64,000 nucleotides of DNA from Kalmusia sp. IMI 367209. Its lineage: Eukaryota > Ascomycota > Dothideomycetes > Pleosporales > Didymosphaeriaceae. The stretch is from contig JAPEUQ010000002.1 in the NCBI GenBank assembly GCA_027946365.1, positions 124,001 to 188,000 on the forward strand, written 5' to 3'. Below the pieces are notes generated by a model, which saw only the letters and a program-made list of their open reading frames with translations, had not been told where the DNA came from and did no database searches. Shown here piece after piece: positions 42,156 to 53,594 of this stretch (the first letter of the stretch is position 1; every line of letters starts with the position of its first letter). The position numbers and the translations under genes are program-made.

Positions 42156-43900
42156 TTACAGCGTACCCCACCTCCTCCACCACTGCTCTTGAGAGCCGTT
42201 CTCTTCCCTTTCCTTATCTGCCTTTTCAACATCCTTCTCCTTCCGCTTCTTCACGTACCCGGGATGAATCCTATCCCTACATTCGCCCCCGCACTTGCCG
42301 CAAATCCACCACCTCATCCCGCTCTTCAACACCGCCTTACACGCCCCACATGTCGCGCCCACATCAGACGCAATATCCCTCGCTTGCTGCTGATACCTCC
42401 TATGCCTCGCCGCCTGCAGTTCATCCACATCCTTGGCATAACACGTACGGCACACATCCTGGAACTCGTTGCTGCGGTCCGTGCTGTAACATTTGCATGG
42501 GCGTTTGTAGCCGCTCGGGTGCCGGCTGAAGGACTTGAAGTAGCAGGGTTCGCAGTAGGGCGTGCAGGTTGTTACGTGGCGGCGACCGGGGAGGCCTGGG
42601 TGAAATGGATTGCGTTGGCAGAGAAGGCAGATTTTCTTGTTGCAGTAGAGGCACTTGGTAGAGGGTTCGAGGCTGCAGGCTAAATGGTGAAATAATGAGT
42701 GGGTGCTTTGTGATTCAAGGGATGCACAACTTACAGTAATTTCGCAATTTGGGGACACGGTATTGGAGATCGTTGGGCGGATACACTACTTCTCTTACGG
42801 CCCTGCTCGTCAGACTCAGATTGATGACGTCTTCGGAATGCATGTACTCGACTACATTCAGCAGCACGTGCTCGATGACGAGGACATCCATCATTTTCGT
42901 CTTCGGCACCAGAGCGAGCTCGTACTGCGGCTTGAATTGCGTCGGCGGTGGGACGATAACTTCTTTCGTGCACAGCTGTGCGATCCCTTTCTTAGCACAA
43001 CTCAACCAGAGGCGAATCCGGGGAAGGATCAAGTCGTGGATGAGGAGGACAGGGCCGAAGAAGATGACCATGACCCAGACGAGAGGGCGTACGGGGTTAA
43101 GAAGGCTGTATTCGCGTTCGTCGAAGAAGACGCTGACATACGCAAGAAGCATTTGAAAGAAGCTGGACAACACCATTAGTATCGATTCCGAATTCGCGGA
43201 GAGGTGGGAGCCTACACAACAGCCGTTGCAATCGTCCAGTCGCCCACCATGTTCTTACATACCGCTTCAGCAGCAGTCTCGTCATCCCTAACGATCCTTG
43301 CAACGAGCGTGAAAAAGCTTGGCCAGGCGCCGAAGGTCTGCCATTCGGCGGCTTTGGAGCCTTTGCAGCCGTCGGAACTGGCGGGCAGAAATCCAGCCTG
43401 CATGCTGACGCCTATAGTGACCGTGATAGCAAGACCTAAATTGACGATGCCATGGAGTAAGATCCATTGCCTATTCCACTTCCAGAGGAGTGCAGAGCTG
43501 ATGAATGCCCATGGGAAAATAATGACACACTGCATGCGATCAGTACAGTATTTATATCTAACACCTATACCCTTGGTGCATGATTGTAACAACAGAATTA
43601 TCCTCGGCAACCGGCGCCCTTCTATAAGCCTAAAAGGTGAGAAGAAATCAAGTGTGCACTTACGCCGATGTATGTTATGAAGAATGCAAGCCGCGTGTCC
43701 TCATGATAGGGAGATTGTGAGAGTTCTGGGTGGTGCAGCACCAGCAGATAGTTGTCTCTGGCGGCGAATGCTGCGATGGCAACTGGTATGACCAATATCA
43801 AATTGATCACCCACATCCACACTTTTGTCGTGTTCTCATCGCATCTGCTCAGTTTGGTAGGTTGGTGGCCAAAGCAATTGGTCAGGAAGTCCAGAGCCAT
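42156..43900 (-). CDS. Multi-pass membrane protein with F-box-like motif and Cys-rich C-terminus
   Basis: Four exons in transcript order: 43900-43664, 43529-43216, 43162-42735, 42679-42156, all phases agreeing, 500 residues. Intron 2 holds a perfect TACTAAT branch site. Exons 1-3 encode about five membrane segments (VWMWVINLILVIPVAIAAF; IIFPWAFISSALLW; WILLHGIVNLGLAITVTIG; FFQMLLAYVSVFF; LVWVMVIFFGPVLLIHDLIL). A degenerate F-box-like stretch follows (VEYMHSEDVINLSLTSRAVRE). Exon 4 is rich in Cys pairs (CLYCNKKICLLC, CTPYCEPCY, CKCY, CRTCYAKD, CGACKAV, WWICGKCGGEC), suggesting several zinc-binding knuckles, and ends in a basic/acidic helix. Similar fungal proteins have no assigned function. 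The true 5' end may be further upstream: coding-like minus-strand sequence (LATWYTILLPALANN) lies at about 44,100-43,950, one base out of frame at CCC 43943-43945. Confidence 0.75.
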
Positions 43901-44722
43901 TCTAGCTCGTGGCGTGACCAGACACAGGACTATGTCGAGAGTCCCTGGTCAGTATATGGGTTCCGGTATATGGATTGCAGATTCAGGTTGCAGCAGTCCG
44001 TGGCGTTGTTTCGTATGGCTGTTCGTCTGGCAGTGGTCAGAGCTGAGACAGCGAAGTTGTTTGCGAGGGCTGGAAGTAGGATCGTGTACCACGTTGCGAG
44101 GCTAAGGTGAAATGGCTAGTCGTGTGCTGTGTGTTCAACCCGCCGGTGTGCTTTTGTGGATAGGCCAGGCTCCAGCTCGCACGCAGCCTTGCCTAAGCGT
44201 CACGCTTCACCGGACTGACGCAGTAGCTCGTATAGGAAGCGAGGCATGCTCGGCTGTTCACAATCGCAAACTGTGAGGGCCGCAAGGTGAGATAATCTAC
44301 AACGAGAGCGTCGAGTGACAAATGACGGAATGAAAGAATGCGCTTATCGTGCCACGAGGCGCGTTAGCAATGCGAGATAAAGTGTGTGGCATGGGGGTGT
44401 TTGCCAGCAGGCTGAAGTGGAACTGGGTTGAGCGGCCCCACCTTCGCTCACTCGCTGCGCTCCCCGGGGGGCAACCCCAGCCACATGCTGCGCCATGTAC
44501 CACCTTCTATCTCAATCACATGCCGATAGGGTTTAGGATGTCTGGCCGAATCTGGCGAAATACGACGACCTGTCTTGATACGGGTGAGCATGTTGCGCGA
44601 ATGAGACCTGAAAATGTACATCACAACAGCCTGCACACGAGCAGACCGGCAGCACTACGGCTTGCGCGAATTCCCGCGCATGTGCGCATTGGACAAGGCC
44701 TCTTTGCCTACGTTTAGACAGA
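43901..44722. other. Upstream region, possibly including missed 5' exon
   Basis: The part next to 43900 may encode the N-terminus of the membrane protein (see that entry). The remainder shows no recognisable feature. Confidence 0.35.
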
Positions 44723-46234
44723 CTAAATCTTGACTTTCCGCTTGCCTTTCCCGTCGTCCCAGTCTCTCTTCCCCTTGCGATCTACTTTAAATTCCCTCGC
44801 CTTTTCCAGTGGGTCGATGACCAACAGCTCCTCCTCGTTCTTCCTCTTCCACTCTAGGTCCTTACCCAGCCGGTCTTTGGCGAAGCTCAGCGAGTGGCCC
44901 ATCCATCCCGTATCATCATCCGACTCTTGCTCATCCTGCTTGTCCCAGGCCGTACACGACTGGCAACCCACGACGAAGTGGAGATCGCACGGCACTTCTT
45001 CCTCGTCCGCTGTAGTCTTGCTTCTATTTGATCCAGGCATGGGGTTTGCGTCCGCCTCGATCATCTCGGGCGAATCCATTTTCGATGTTGCAGGCGCGGC
45101 AGTTTCAAGCTTTGACTTGAATTTATTCAAAATGTCAAGTGTAGTCTTCTCTGAACTAGCACTGCTTGCGGCGCCCCTCTTACGACCCCGGGTGGTGCTG
45201 GTTGGCACCATTGACTCCAGAAGCGACTTCTTCTTCGCCGGTTCTGCTCGTTGATTTCCTGTGTTCCTCTTCATTGACGCTTTCAGTTCCGCAATCTGTG
45301 CATTGACGCGATCGAGCTTTGACTGCTTTTCTGATTCGGGAGAAAGTTCCCTGGGTGGTGGAGACAGATCTCTTCGCCTAGGGGGTGACGCTGGTGCTGG
45401 TTTAGCAGTCGGTCTAGGCGACGGCGACCGAACCAAAGCTTTGCGCGGTTTTCGAATGGGTATAGCTTTCTCTTCCTCGGGTACCTTGGGCATGGCCGTG
45501 TTGCTCAGTGCGGATGGTGTCTGCTCCCCTGCACTGACGAGCTTCGTGTTGTATTTCGCTTTCTTCGTCACTGGTGCTGAATCTATCTCTTCTCCCTCAT
45601 CACCCCCAAAGCTCAGCAACGCCTTTCCAGCCTTCCTCTTCGGCTTCTTCGCTTTCTTCCCCTCTGGTTCTGTCCTTTCCGCGACTCGCACTTTCTTGAC
45701 CATGTCGTCGAAAGGATTGACAATGATTTCAGCACTTGTGACCCTCGTGGGATACATTGGCCTGTCTTCGCTTCCCTCTGCTATCTCTGCCTCGGCCATC
45801 TTCATCAGATTGTATATGGTGTCTCCAGCCACTCTCCCGAACATGGTGTTCTGCCCCTGCAGCTCCGGCGTGTTGGCCAGCGTAAAGAAAAATTGGCTGC
45901 CATTATCATCCTTCTTTCCCGTATTTGCCATGCCCAACAACCCTCGCCGATTGAACTTGAGCCGACTGTGAAACTCGTCCGCAAAGGGCTCGCCATCGTA
46001 GCTGCTCTCACCACCCTGGCCGGTGCCAGTCGGATCACCACCTTGGATGATGAAATCCTTGACGAGGCGGTGGAAGACGGTATTATCGTAGTAGCCGTCG
46101 AGACATAGTTGCAGGAAGTTGCGCGACGTGACGGGCGTCTGCTTTGCGAAGAGCTCGAGCTCGAGGTCGCCGGTGGTGGTGTGTAGAACCACCTTCGCCG
46201 TAGGGTTGGGCTCGAGATTGTACGTGGAGCTCAT
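44723..46234 (-). CDS. cwc27: Spliceosomal peptidyl-prolyl isomerase CWC27
   Basis: 503 residues from MSSTYNLEPNPTAKV; an upstream in-frame ATG at 46342 would add a non-conserved leader. The cyclophilin domain occupies residues ~8-185: VVLHTTTGDLELELFAKQTP, NTVFHRLVKDFIIQGGDPTG, GGESSYDGEPFADEFH, GLLGMANTGKKDDNGSQFFF, then TPELQGQNTMFGRVAGDTIYN. The last block, with Glu where the cyclosporin-binding Trp of typical cyclophilins sits, marks CWC27. The C-terminal ~300 residues are Lys/Pro/Ser-rich with two basic nuclear-type stretches (EGKKAKKPKRKAGK). DTGWMGHSLSFAKDRLGKD near the end is a conserved CWC27 C-terminal block. It is a component of activated spliceosomes; the isomerase domain may be inactive. 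Divergent from ale1. Confidence 0.92.
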   Translation of the reverse strand: MSSTYNLEPNPTAKVVLHTTTGDLELELFAKQTPVTSRNFLQLCLDGYYDNTVFHRLVKDFIIQGGDPTGTGQGGESSYDGEPFADEFHSRLKFNRRGLLGMANTGKKDDNGSQFFFTLANTPELQGQNTMFGRVAGDTIYNLMKMAEAEIAEGSEDRPMYPTRVTSAEIIVNPFDDMVKKVRVAERTEPEGKKAKKPKRKAGKALLSFGGDEGEEIDSAPVTKKAKYNTKLVSAGEQTPSALSNTAMPKVPEEEKAIPIRKPRKALVRSPSPRPTAKPAPASPPRRRDLSPPPRELSPESEKQSKLDRVNAQIAELKASMKRNTGNQRAEPAKKKSLLESMVPTSTTRGRKRGAASSASSEKTTLDILNKFKSKLETAAPATSKMDSPEMIEADANPMPGSNRSKTTADEEEVPCDLHFVVGCQSCTAWDKQDEQESDDDTGWMGHSLSFAKDRLGKDLEWKRKNEEELLVIDPLEKAREFKVDRKGKRDWDDGKGKRKVKI

Positions 46235-46609
46235 GGTGCAGGCAACCGGCTCCTTGGTCAGCGGCGAGTGCGCGTGTCGGGCGGCTCGTGATGTTTGCGA
46301 CCGGGCGAGGACCTGAAATTCTGCCAGTGAGCGCGCCGTCACCGCCCACGATCTGCGCTAGGTCTGCTTTCAGCGTAGCGCGCACTGTCTTCCGTTCGCC
46401 ATGTGGCCCGACGTCACAGCTACCACCACGCTTTGCCCAGGTCTTTCACTTGGTCTTCTGGGGACGCTCCAAGACATACGCAGACTCGATTTTCGCTGAG
46501 ATCATGCGGGTTTTGGGCATATAAACGCTCGTCATAGTCCTCCTACCTCTCCTCCTCAGCCCTACATTGCGTCATTGGCTCTCACCTGCATTAGCCTCGA
46601 ACCTCCAAA
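46235..46609. other. Divergent promoter region cwc27/ale1
   Basis: 375 bp between the two starts; presumably a bidirectional promoter. The CT-rich stretch CCTCCTACCTCTCCTCCTC lies about 70 bp upstream of ale1. Confidence 0.45.
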
Positions 46610-48586
46610 ATGTTACCCTACATTAATGCGCGTATGTGTCTGGATGGAGACAAATAAACTCTGAACTGATTCATGGATGTAGCCTTCGAATACGTTGCGG
46701 GTGCCGTTGGAGCTTCTACTGATGAGTGTAAGCAACCGAGAATTGTCTTCAAGGCGACGTCTAATTTCTTCCAGTGAAGCTTATATTCACTTTCTATCTC
46801 TCATTCCCCCTGGCGGCCGTTCTCAAGCGTATACCAGATAAAGCTCCGTGGCAGAAGAATGTTTTCATAATAGGGTAATTATCCGACACCTACGTCATCC
46901 GATAAGCTTGCAGACTGACATAGCGCAGGGTGTCTCTGTTCTACTTCGTTGGTCTATTTGACTTGTGGGACGGTCTTTTGACTCTGGCTATCAGTGCTTA
47001 TGGCGCCTATTTCATTGCCGCTAAGATCGACTCACCTTTCATGCCATGGATCGGCTTTGTTTTTTTAATGGGACACATGTCTATAAGCCACATCGCACGG
47101 CAGAGGATGAATGACCCATCCCTCACCGATATTACTGGCGCCCAGATGGTCATGGTCATGAAACTCACTGCCTTCTGCTGGAACGTCCAGGACGGTCGGT
47201 TACCTGACTCTGAGTTGTCCGACTTTCAGAAAGAACACGCTGTCCGGACGCTTCCAAATCTCCTCGACTACACTGGCTATTTCTTGTTTTTCCCTGCGGT
47301 CATGGCGGGTCCTGCATTCGACTACTGCGACTACAGTCGCTACATCACCACTACCATGTTCACCCTTCCACCCGGAACTGATCCATCGAAAGCGCCTCCA
47401 ACCCGCAAGAAGCGTAAAATTCCTCGAAGTGGCACTCCAGCTACTATCAAAGGTATTATTGGCTCCATCTGGCTTTTTGCCTTCCTCAAGTTCTCGTCCT
47501 GGTACCCCGTAGACTTTTACTTGGGAGACAGCTACATGAAGTATGGATTTCTGCGCCGTGTTTGGCAGTTGTACATGTTAGGCCTGACTACACGCATGAA
47601 GTACTACAGTGTCTGGAGTCTCTCCGAGGGTGCATGTATTCTAGCAGGCATTGGCTACAATGGGATTGACTCCACAGCCGGCCGAGCGAAATGGGATCGT
47701 CTTACGAACATCAAACCCCTCGAAATCGAATTAGCTCAAAACACCCGAGCATACCTAGGCGGCTGGAACATCAACACCAACAACTGGCTACGAAACTACA
47801 TGTACCTGCGCGTCACTCCCAAAGGCAAAAAGCCCGGCTTCCGGGCTACTTTGGCGACCTTCGTCACCAGCGCTTTCTGGCACGGCTTCTATCCTGGGTA
47901 CTATCTCGCCTTTGTACTTGCCTCATTTCTGCAGACGATAGCAAAGAGTACGTACATATATGTAGGTACCAATAGCTACTAACATGATCATAGATGCACG
48001 CCGCATGATACGCCCACTCTTTATGACACCTGATGGCAAGGAACCTCTTCCTTCGAAAAAGTATTACGATATCTTCACCGCAATCTTGACTCAAATAGTC
48101 TTTGGCTTCACAGTGGCCCCTTTCATTCTACTCTCCTTCAGCAGTACCATGATTGTCTGGTCCCGCGTGTACTTCTATACCCTCCTCGGGGTCGCCGGCT
48201 CCTTCGCTCTTTTCTCCCGCTCCTTACCCTTCCGCAAACAACTCCAGCAGATGCAAGCCTCGCGTCAAGCTGCTACCACCGAAAATATCGAGAAAATCGC
48301 GAAGGAGGAAGTGGAGCTTGATTTGAAGAGGAGACAGTCTGCGTTGTCAGCGAAGAGCGACGCATCAAGTGTAAGGAGGGCGCCTACGCTAGGTATTGCG
48401 GATGATCCTGAGGCAGAGATTGATGAGATTGTTAGAGAGGTCAGGACCGAGATTGACGCGAGGAGAAGGAGAGGAAGTATGATGCAGGGATTTGATCTCA
48501 AGAAGGCGGTACAGGAGAAGGTGAAGGAATTCCAGAAAGGGTCGAAGGGGTCAGGTGCGTTGGGCGGAGTTGGTGGGCTGAAGTAG
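46610..48586 (+). CDS. ale1: Lysophospholipid acyltransferase, MBOAT family (Ale1)
   Basis: Five exons: 46610-46631, 46683-46727, 46775-46874, 46929-47947, 47994-48586; 592 residues, all phases consistent; the last intron has the branch site TACTAAC. The first two exons are tiny (MLPYINAPFEYVAG...), so the start would be missed by simple ORF finding. MBOAT landmarks: GHMSISHIARQRM, the LPNLLDYTGYFLFFPAVMAGP block, NTNNWLRNYMYLRV with the conserved Asn, and FVTSAFWHGFYPGYY with the catalytic His. About ten membrane segments. The cytosolic C-terminal tail is long, charged and helical. The enzyme re-acylates lyso-PC, lyso-PE and related lipids with acyl-CoA in the ER (Lands cycle). Confidence 0.92.
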
Positions 48587-49514
48587 AACTCTGGAGATCG
48601 GAGTAGTGCATGGCGACTAACGCACATTACCCACTAACGCCCAGGAAATGGGATTTTCGGCTTTCGAAGAGACAATTCGTGTCGCATTTCTTGGCGCAAC
48701 GTTCATATATGATTCGAGAGGAGTGTCCCCAAAAACAGTAGAGGTAGGTTGAGCAGGCGACATACAGAAGGATTTTATTCAATGTTGGGCATTACTGGTT
48801 TTATCCTTCTTCGATTCTCATGAATTGTTGCTGATTTTTTATCGAATTTCCATGACCACATTCCATATCTGAGCGCGAGAAGCCGAGTTAGCCTCTCCTT
48901 CAACAGCCAAGATACTCTAAGCATTGAATACCATGTGTACAGTTCCCGGAATCCCGTAATCCGGTCAACGCTCCTTCCAGCCTCGGACATATGGGTATCG
49001 TGATCAGCAACATCTTGCTATCCCTAAGCTAAACTATCGTGAAGTAGTCCCATGATCTAACAAGAGGAGGAAGAAAAGACAAGCGTCCAGAAAATCTCAC
49101 AAGCAAAGGAGCCACCTGCTCCGTTCCCCATTACGACTAGTGCTAAAAAATGATACGTACTTAAATCTAACATCTAGTGGCGACTCCCGTCATTTGATTA
49201 ATATGCTGGGGGTACTTAATTTAACTGCCGGATTACATTTCCTAGCGAACAACACGACGCTAGTTCCCACTAATGGGAATATCTCTTTCGCCGCATTCTA
49301 GCACAACCTTCATATACATAAGACCGAATTAGGCCAAGGCACAGTATTCTCGCAAGGTCATGCCCCTAATGCTAGGTTTCGTAGAAGCCGCCAGTCAACG
49401 TGCAGGTGCACAGTTGCTTGCGCTGGTGGTTTGTGCATAAAGCAGCCGTGGCCACGGGGATTTGCAGCGATCACCAGGAACAGATACTAGGTAACTACAT
49501 ATCGTACGGGCGCT
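48587..49514. other. Upstream region of the LPMO gene
   Basis: 0.9 kb, fairly AT-rich, with GTGCAGGTGCAC palindrome at about 49399. No gene recognised. Confidence 0.4.
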
Positions 49515-50493
49515 ATGACTCTCAAGATCGCTCTCGCGGCTGTCGCCGGCTTCGCCGCTTCGGTCATGGGCCACGGCTTCGTCAACAACTTCACGACAGA
49601 TGGGAAGTACAATCAAGGCTTCTTGTGTATGTCTCCCAAATCTCGCTTCCCCGTCACATCTACCAAAAAGTGATCTCTTCGAGACTAGAATACCGGCTGA
49701 TCTTCAACAGTGGACTACTACTATCAAAAAGTCAACACCGGCTCGTTCCCCAACATCCCCGCCTGGTATGTCTAGACCCAACACCTTTACTGCCCCAGTA
49801 CTAAATAGATATATGCAGGTATGCAGAGAACCTCGACTCTGGCTTCGTCGCCCCTGACGCCTACGGCACCGCCGACATAAACTGCCACAAGAACAGCGTG
49901 CCCGGCGCAACCACCGCGACCGTCGCGGCCGGCGGCAAGCTCGTCTTCAGCTGGGGCCCGAACGCGTGGCCACATCCGTACGGCCCGATCCTGGGCTATG
50001 TCGCCGCGTGCAATGGCGACTGCACCAAGGTGTCCAAGACGAGCCTGCAGTGGGTCAAAATCCAGGCCGAGGGCATCAACTACGGCTCGCAGGTGTGGGC
50101 GTCGCAGCTGCTCGTTAATCAGGGTGGAAAGTGGACGTTGACTGTGCCGTCGTCGCTCAAGGCGGGCAATTACATCTTCAGGCACGAAATCATTGCGTGA
50201 GTACTTTTTCCTTTTCTTCCTCTCTTCTCCTCGCATCAAATTGTGCCGGGATCGTGTGGGAGAAAACGCGTTGCTGACAGTGTCCTAGGTTGCACGGCGC
50301 AAATTCGCAGAATGGAGCGCAGAACTACCCCCAGTGCTTCAACGTTGCTGTCACCGGATCGGGAACTAAGACCCTGCCTGCTGGTACGCTGGGTACGGCG
50401 CTATACAAGTCGAATGATCCGGGGATTTTGATGAACCCGTACACGACTATCACCAGCTATGCTATGCCGGGGCCGACACTTTGGACTGGTTGA
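49515..50493 (+). CDS. AA9 lytic polysaccharide monooxygenase
   Basis: Four exons: 49515-49626, 49711-49765, 49819-50196, 50289-50493; 249 residues. The signal peptide ([19 protein letters not shown]) ends directly before His20, which becomes the N-terminal His of the copper histidine brace (HGFVNNF). The second copper His is in [13 protein letters not shown]. The QNYPQCFNV block holds the conserved Gln and axial Tyr. NQGFLLDYYY and [19 protein letters not shown] are strong AA9 signatures. No CBM1 or linker. Secreted; it cleaves cellulose or related beta-glucans oxidatively using H2O2 or O2 and an electron donor. Regioselectivity cannot be judged. A GMC oxidoreductase that could supply H2O2 or electrons is 3 kb downstream. 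Confidence 0.95.
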
Positions 50494-52003
50494 ACGATGC
50501 TAGGATCAAATCGAAAGTGTTTGAGGGTTCGATAGAAATGTTAAAGAATTTACGATTACCTCATGCAATATACAGTGATATGATGAAGTCACGAAGATTG
50601 AACGTTAGTACGTACTATGAGAGAGGTATATAGTTTGGGCGCATGATAACGGTCATCATATTGAGCTAAATCCAGGCTTTGCTGAGCCCTGCTTTGAGCA
50701 TTTCTGACTAGCAACACAGAAGCAACTGCGTGGTATAATGTTAACGCCTTGACAGAGCTCAATAGAAATGTAGTGCTTTTTTTGTTCTTCCGTTAGGCTT
50801 GCTCTATTCACGTCTACACCCACGTGCACCGGTTACATGATATGCGCTAGACTTCATTTCGATAGCTCTTTCGCGAAGGCGTTCATCCTTAACCCTCACA
50901 GAACCTCAACAGTAAACGCTGTGAAAATTCTTTATTGCTAGCAAAGAAATGGCTCAAGAAGGACCCGAACCATTGAACGCGTAATCGAACACGCGCAAGC
51001 AAACATCAGGCGAGTTTAAGGAAGCTTTTCGAGATTTGTCACGGTCGAAGTAAGAGCTGCGGGTCACTGTTTTGTGCGAACAGCCAACACATGCATCTTA
51101 GGAAACAGCGCCTATTCTTAATTCTTCTCTAATTGGAAGCAAATGGAAACATTCGCACTCGATATCCTAAAGCGGGCTCTGGGCTTGCAGATCGTCCGTT
51201 CTTGGTGGGTGTGCGACTGCTATTGTCACAGAAGCCAACGAATGATCGCTGCCACAGCTGTACCCCACAAAAACCATCCCCACACATCCGGCTCGACAGC
51301 TGTGACACCAATGTCTGTCACCGCTCTGTCGGAGACGATCCCGTTCCTAATCCTTGAGCAATCCTTTTCTCCTCTCCGACCAGACGTTTTCGGTTTCGAG
51401 CCGCCATTTTCATAACGTACAAACTTGCCAATTTGAGACAGACCTTCGAGTCTAATTCATACTTTGTTTCTTCTTCCCTGAACATTAGGCTTACTTAAGG
51501 GTTGTCTTCAACTTCCAACGTTTCACTCGTCCCGCTGACGTGGCAATGTATATTTTCATAGGCCTCATACACGCGAGCCGAAACCTCAGGAAACTTCCGT
51601 GGCTCAGGCTGCGACTGATTTCCACCGGTGACTCCACCCTTCGCCGGTGACGCTCCCATATGGTCAAAACAGCAAACATTCTTACCCAGACGCGTCCTAC
51701 GACGTTAGAGGACAGCACCATCTTGCGTAATGTGCGGAGAGCGCGCCGTCTGTTACGGACGATCTCGAATGATGCGATCCAGTGACCCTTCTGCACCACC
51801 GCGCAGAAGGGTACATAAAGGGGAGCGAGTTGCGCAGAGTCAAAGTCCAGCACCACACCGCAGCTGTCTCTTCTATTCCGCCTTCTGGTCAAGGTGTCTT
51901 TGCAGTGCTTTTCAGTTCTCCTTTCCCTACATTCTTTGTAATCCCTATTGCATATTCACTGCCGGCCAGCAAAACCATTACTGTCCTTTATTATACCTCC
52001 ATC
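50494..52003. other. Intergenic, upstream of the repeat-protein gene
   Basis: 1.5 kb. Short open frames only. The last 150 bp are C/T-rich as expected for a fungal promoter and leader. Nothing else recognised. Confidence 0.4.
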
Positions 52004-53107
52004 ATGCGTTTCTCCACAGCTTCTCAGGCCATTGTCTTTGGTCTTCTCGCTGCTCAGCCGGCTATTGCCTACCAGGTCGACTTTGACAACGCAGAGGTGG
52101 CTCGCCGCTATGTGGTCAGTAAAATACAATAATCAACAAACCCATCAGGCTATTAACATAACATTAGGGGGGCTCTGCAAACGTTGCCCGCGACTATGTG
52201 AACGCTGCTCGCTCCATCGACATCTCGTTGGTCCCTCGTCAAGGCAAGGGGAAGGGTGGTAAGGGCAAGGGAGGCAAGGGCAAGGGTAATGCAGCGGCAG
52301 CGGCAGCAGCAGGTGGCGCTGGTAAGTGATTTATTAACTTCATTTCTCGGACTGAAGAGTTGACTTGTTCCATCAGCCAACAATGCCGCTGCTGGAGGTA
52401 ATGCCGGCGCAAATGCAGCAAACGCAAATGCAGCAAACGCAAATGCAGCAAATGCGAACGCCGGTAACGCTGCGAATGCGAATGCGGGTAATGCCAACGC
52501 AAATAATGCAAACGCCAATGCGAACAACGCTGCGAATGCCAACGGAGCGAACGCCAACGCTAATGGAGCAAACGCCAACGGAAATGCTAATGCCAACGCC
52601 AACGCCAACGCCAACGCCAACGGAGCGAATGCTAATGGAAATGCTAATGCTAATAACAATGCTGCAAATGCCAACAACGCTGCAAATGCTGGCAACGCAA
52701 ACGCAAACAACGCTGCCAATGCCAATGCCGCAAATGCTGCCGACGCTGGCACTGCAAACGCCGCGGATACTGCAGCTGCAGACAGTGATGTCAGTCCTGC
52801 AGAAGCCGCCGCCGATAAATCCGCTGCGAACGCTGCTGAAGCTGCTGCTGATGGCTCTGCTTCCGATTCTACTACAGGCGGTGTTGCTGCCGATACTGCT
52901 ACAGGCAATGCTGCCACAGGAAATGCCGCTACAGGAAATGCTGCTACTGGCAATGCTGCTACTGGTAATGCTGCCACAGGAAACGCCGCTACAGGCAACG
53001 CCGCCACAGGAAATGCCGCTACAGACGATGCCGCCACAGGCGATGCTGCAGCAGGCAATGCTGCAACCAAGACTGGCAAGGCCGGCAAGAAGGCCAAAGG
53101 GAACTAA
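52004..53107 (+). CDS. Secreted Ala/Asn/Gly-rich repeat protein of unknown function
   Basis: Three exons: 52004-52114, 52168-52321, 52377-53107; 331 residues, phases agree. Signal peptide MRFSTASQAIVFGLLAAQPAIA. A short normal segment (VDFDNAEVARRYV, ARDYVNAARSIDISLVPRQ) contains two related 'AR-x-Y-V' units. It leads into a Gly/Lys stretch (GKGKGGKGKGGKGKGN), then ~130 residues almost wholly Ala/Asn/Gly (ANANAN and NNAANAN units), an acidic stretch, eight perfect TGNAA pentapeptides plus three imperfect ones, and a basic end (KTGKAGKKAKGN). No Cys. I do not recognise the family. Secretion and low complexity suggest a cell-wall, matrix or surface role; an effector or peptide precursor is possible. 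The opposite strand is open over most of the gene, a by-product of the codon pattern. Confidence 0.75.
52901..53065 (+). repeat. 15-bp coding tandem repeat (TGNAA x8, plus 3 degenerate units)
   Basis: Eleven in-frame 15-nt units encoding T-G-N-A-A. The units differ mostly at third codon positions (ACA/ACT, GGC/GGA/GGT, AAT/AAC, GCT/GCC), so the peptide is conserved better than the DNA. Confidence 0.9.
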
Positions 53108-53594
53108 ATCCAACTTGAAATGGTCTGCGGCAGGATGAATCCCGGTATCCGGACGCCTTGTAAAAATGGCGCGTGGAAGGACTCGTGGATGGATATGGAT
53201 GGACAGTGAGGTCAGAGTGAGTGGGCAAGGCTCCGCGATAATGCCGTGGCCACAGGCTTCGGTGGATGGCAGCGTACTCTCGTTCATATGAAAAGGGAAA
53301 AGACAATCTTTACTGCGCCGTAGACGGCGGCGTGTCTTCTACTTCTATACGCTCGCTCGAAAAGTTTTTGGATTGGACCGTCTAGATGGCTTAGCTAGTG
53401 TCCTACTCAGTCTCTTCCAAATGACGATACTTATGATACTACTATACTCAAAGCCGAGCAAACCCATTGCACAATCCCATATTAAGATTTGAGAACCGAT
53501 TTTGAATGTCAGGTTACACGATTCAGTCCTCGCACGTTTAACCTAGGACTGTACACCATGGGCCTCGCCCACCTTTTAAGGTTGCCTTGACACA
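53108..53594. other. Intergenic between convergent genes
   Basis: About 0.5 kb holding two 3' ends. Nothing else seen. Confidence 0.4.

Noticed and set aside
42156..42758. Separate 200-residue Cys-rich gene starting at 42758
   Set aside because: The exon joins in phase to the upstream exon through a good intron (42734-42680), restoring one longer protein.
43730..44110. Plus-strand open frames of 117-126 codons
   Set aside because: Opposite the first exon and likely 5' extension of the membrane protein; no homology recognised.
45261..45971. 236-codon plus-strand open frame opposite cwc27
   Set aside because: Antisense to a clear cyclophilin; Ser/Leu-rich composition reflects the opposite strand.
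50950..51000. Minus-strand tRNA-like B-box (GGTTCGGGTCC)
   Set aside because: The flanking bases do not form a T-arm stem and no A-box or acceptor pairing was found.
52901..53065. CRISPR-like array
   Set aside because: The repeat is contiguous 15-bp coding units without spacers, in a eukaryote.
52153..53097. Long minus-strand open frame (314 codons) opposite the repeat protein
   Set aside because: It mirrors the Ala/Asn/Gly codon repeat; its Ala/Phe/Leu/Val monotony has no independent start, splice or domain signal.
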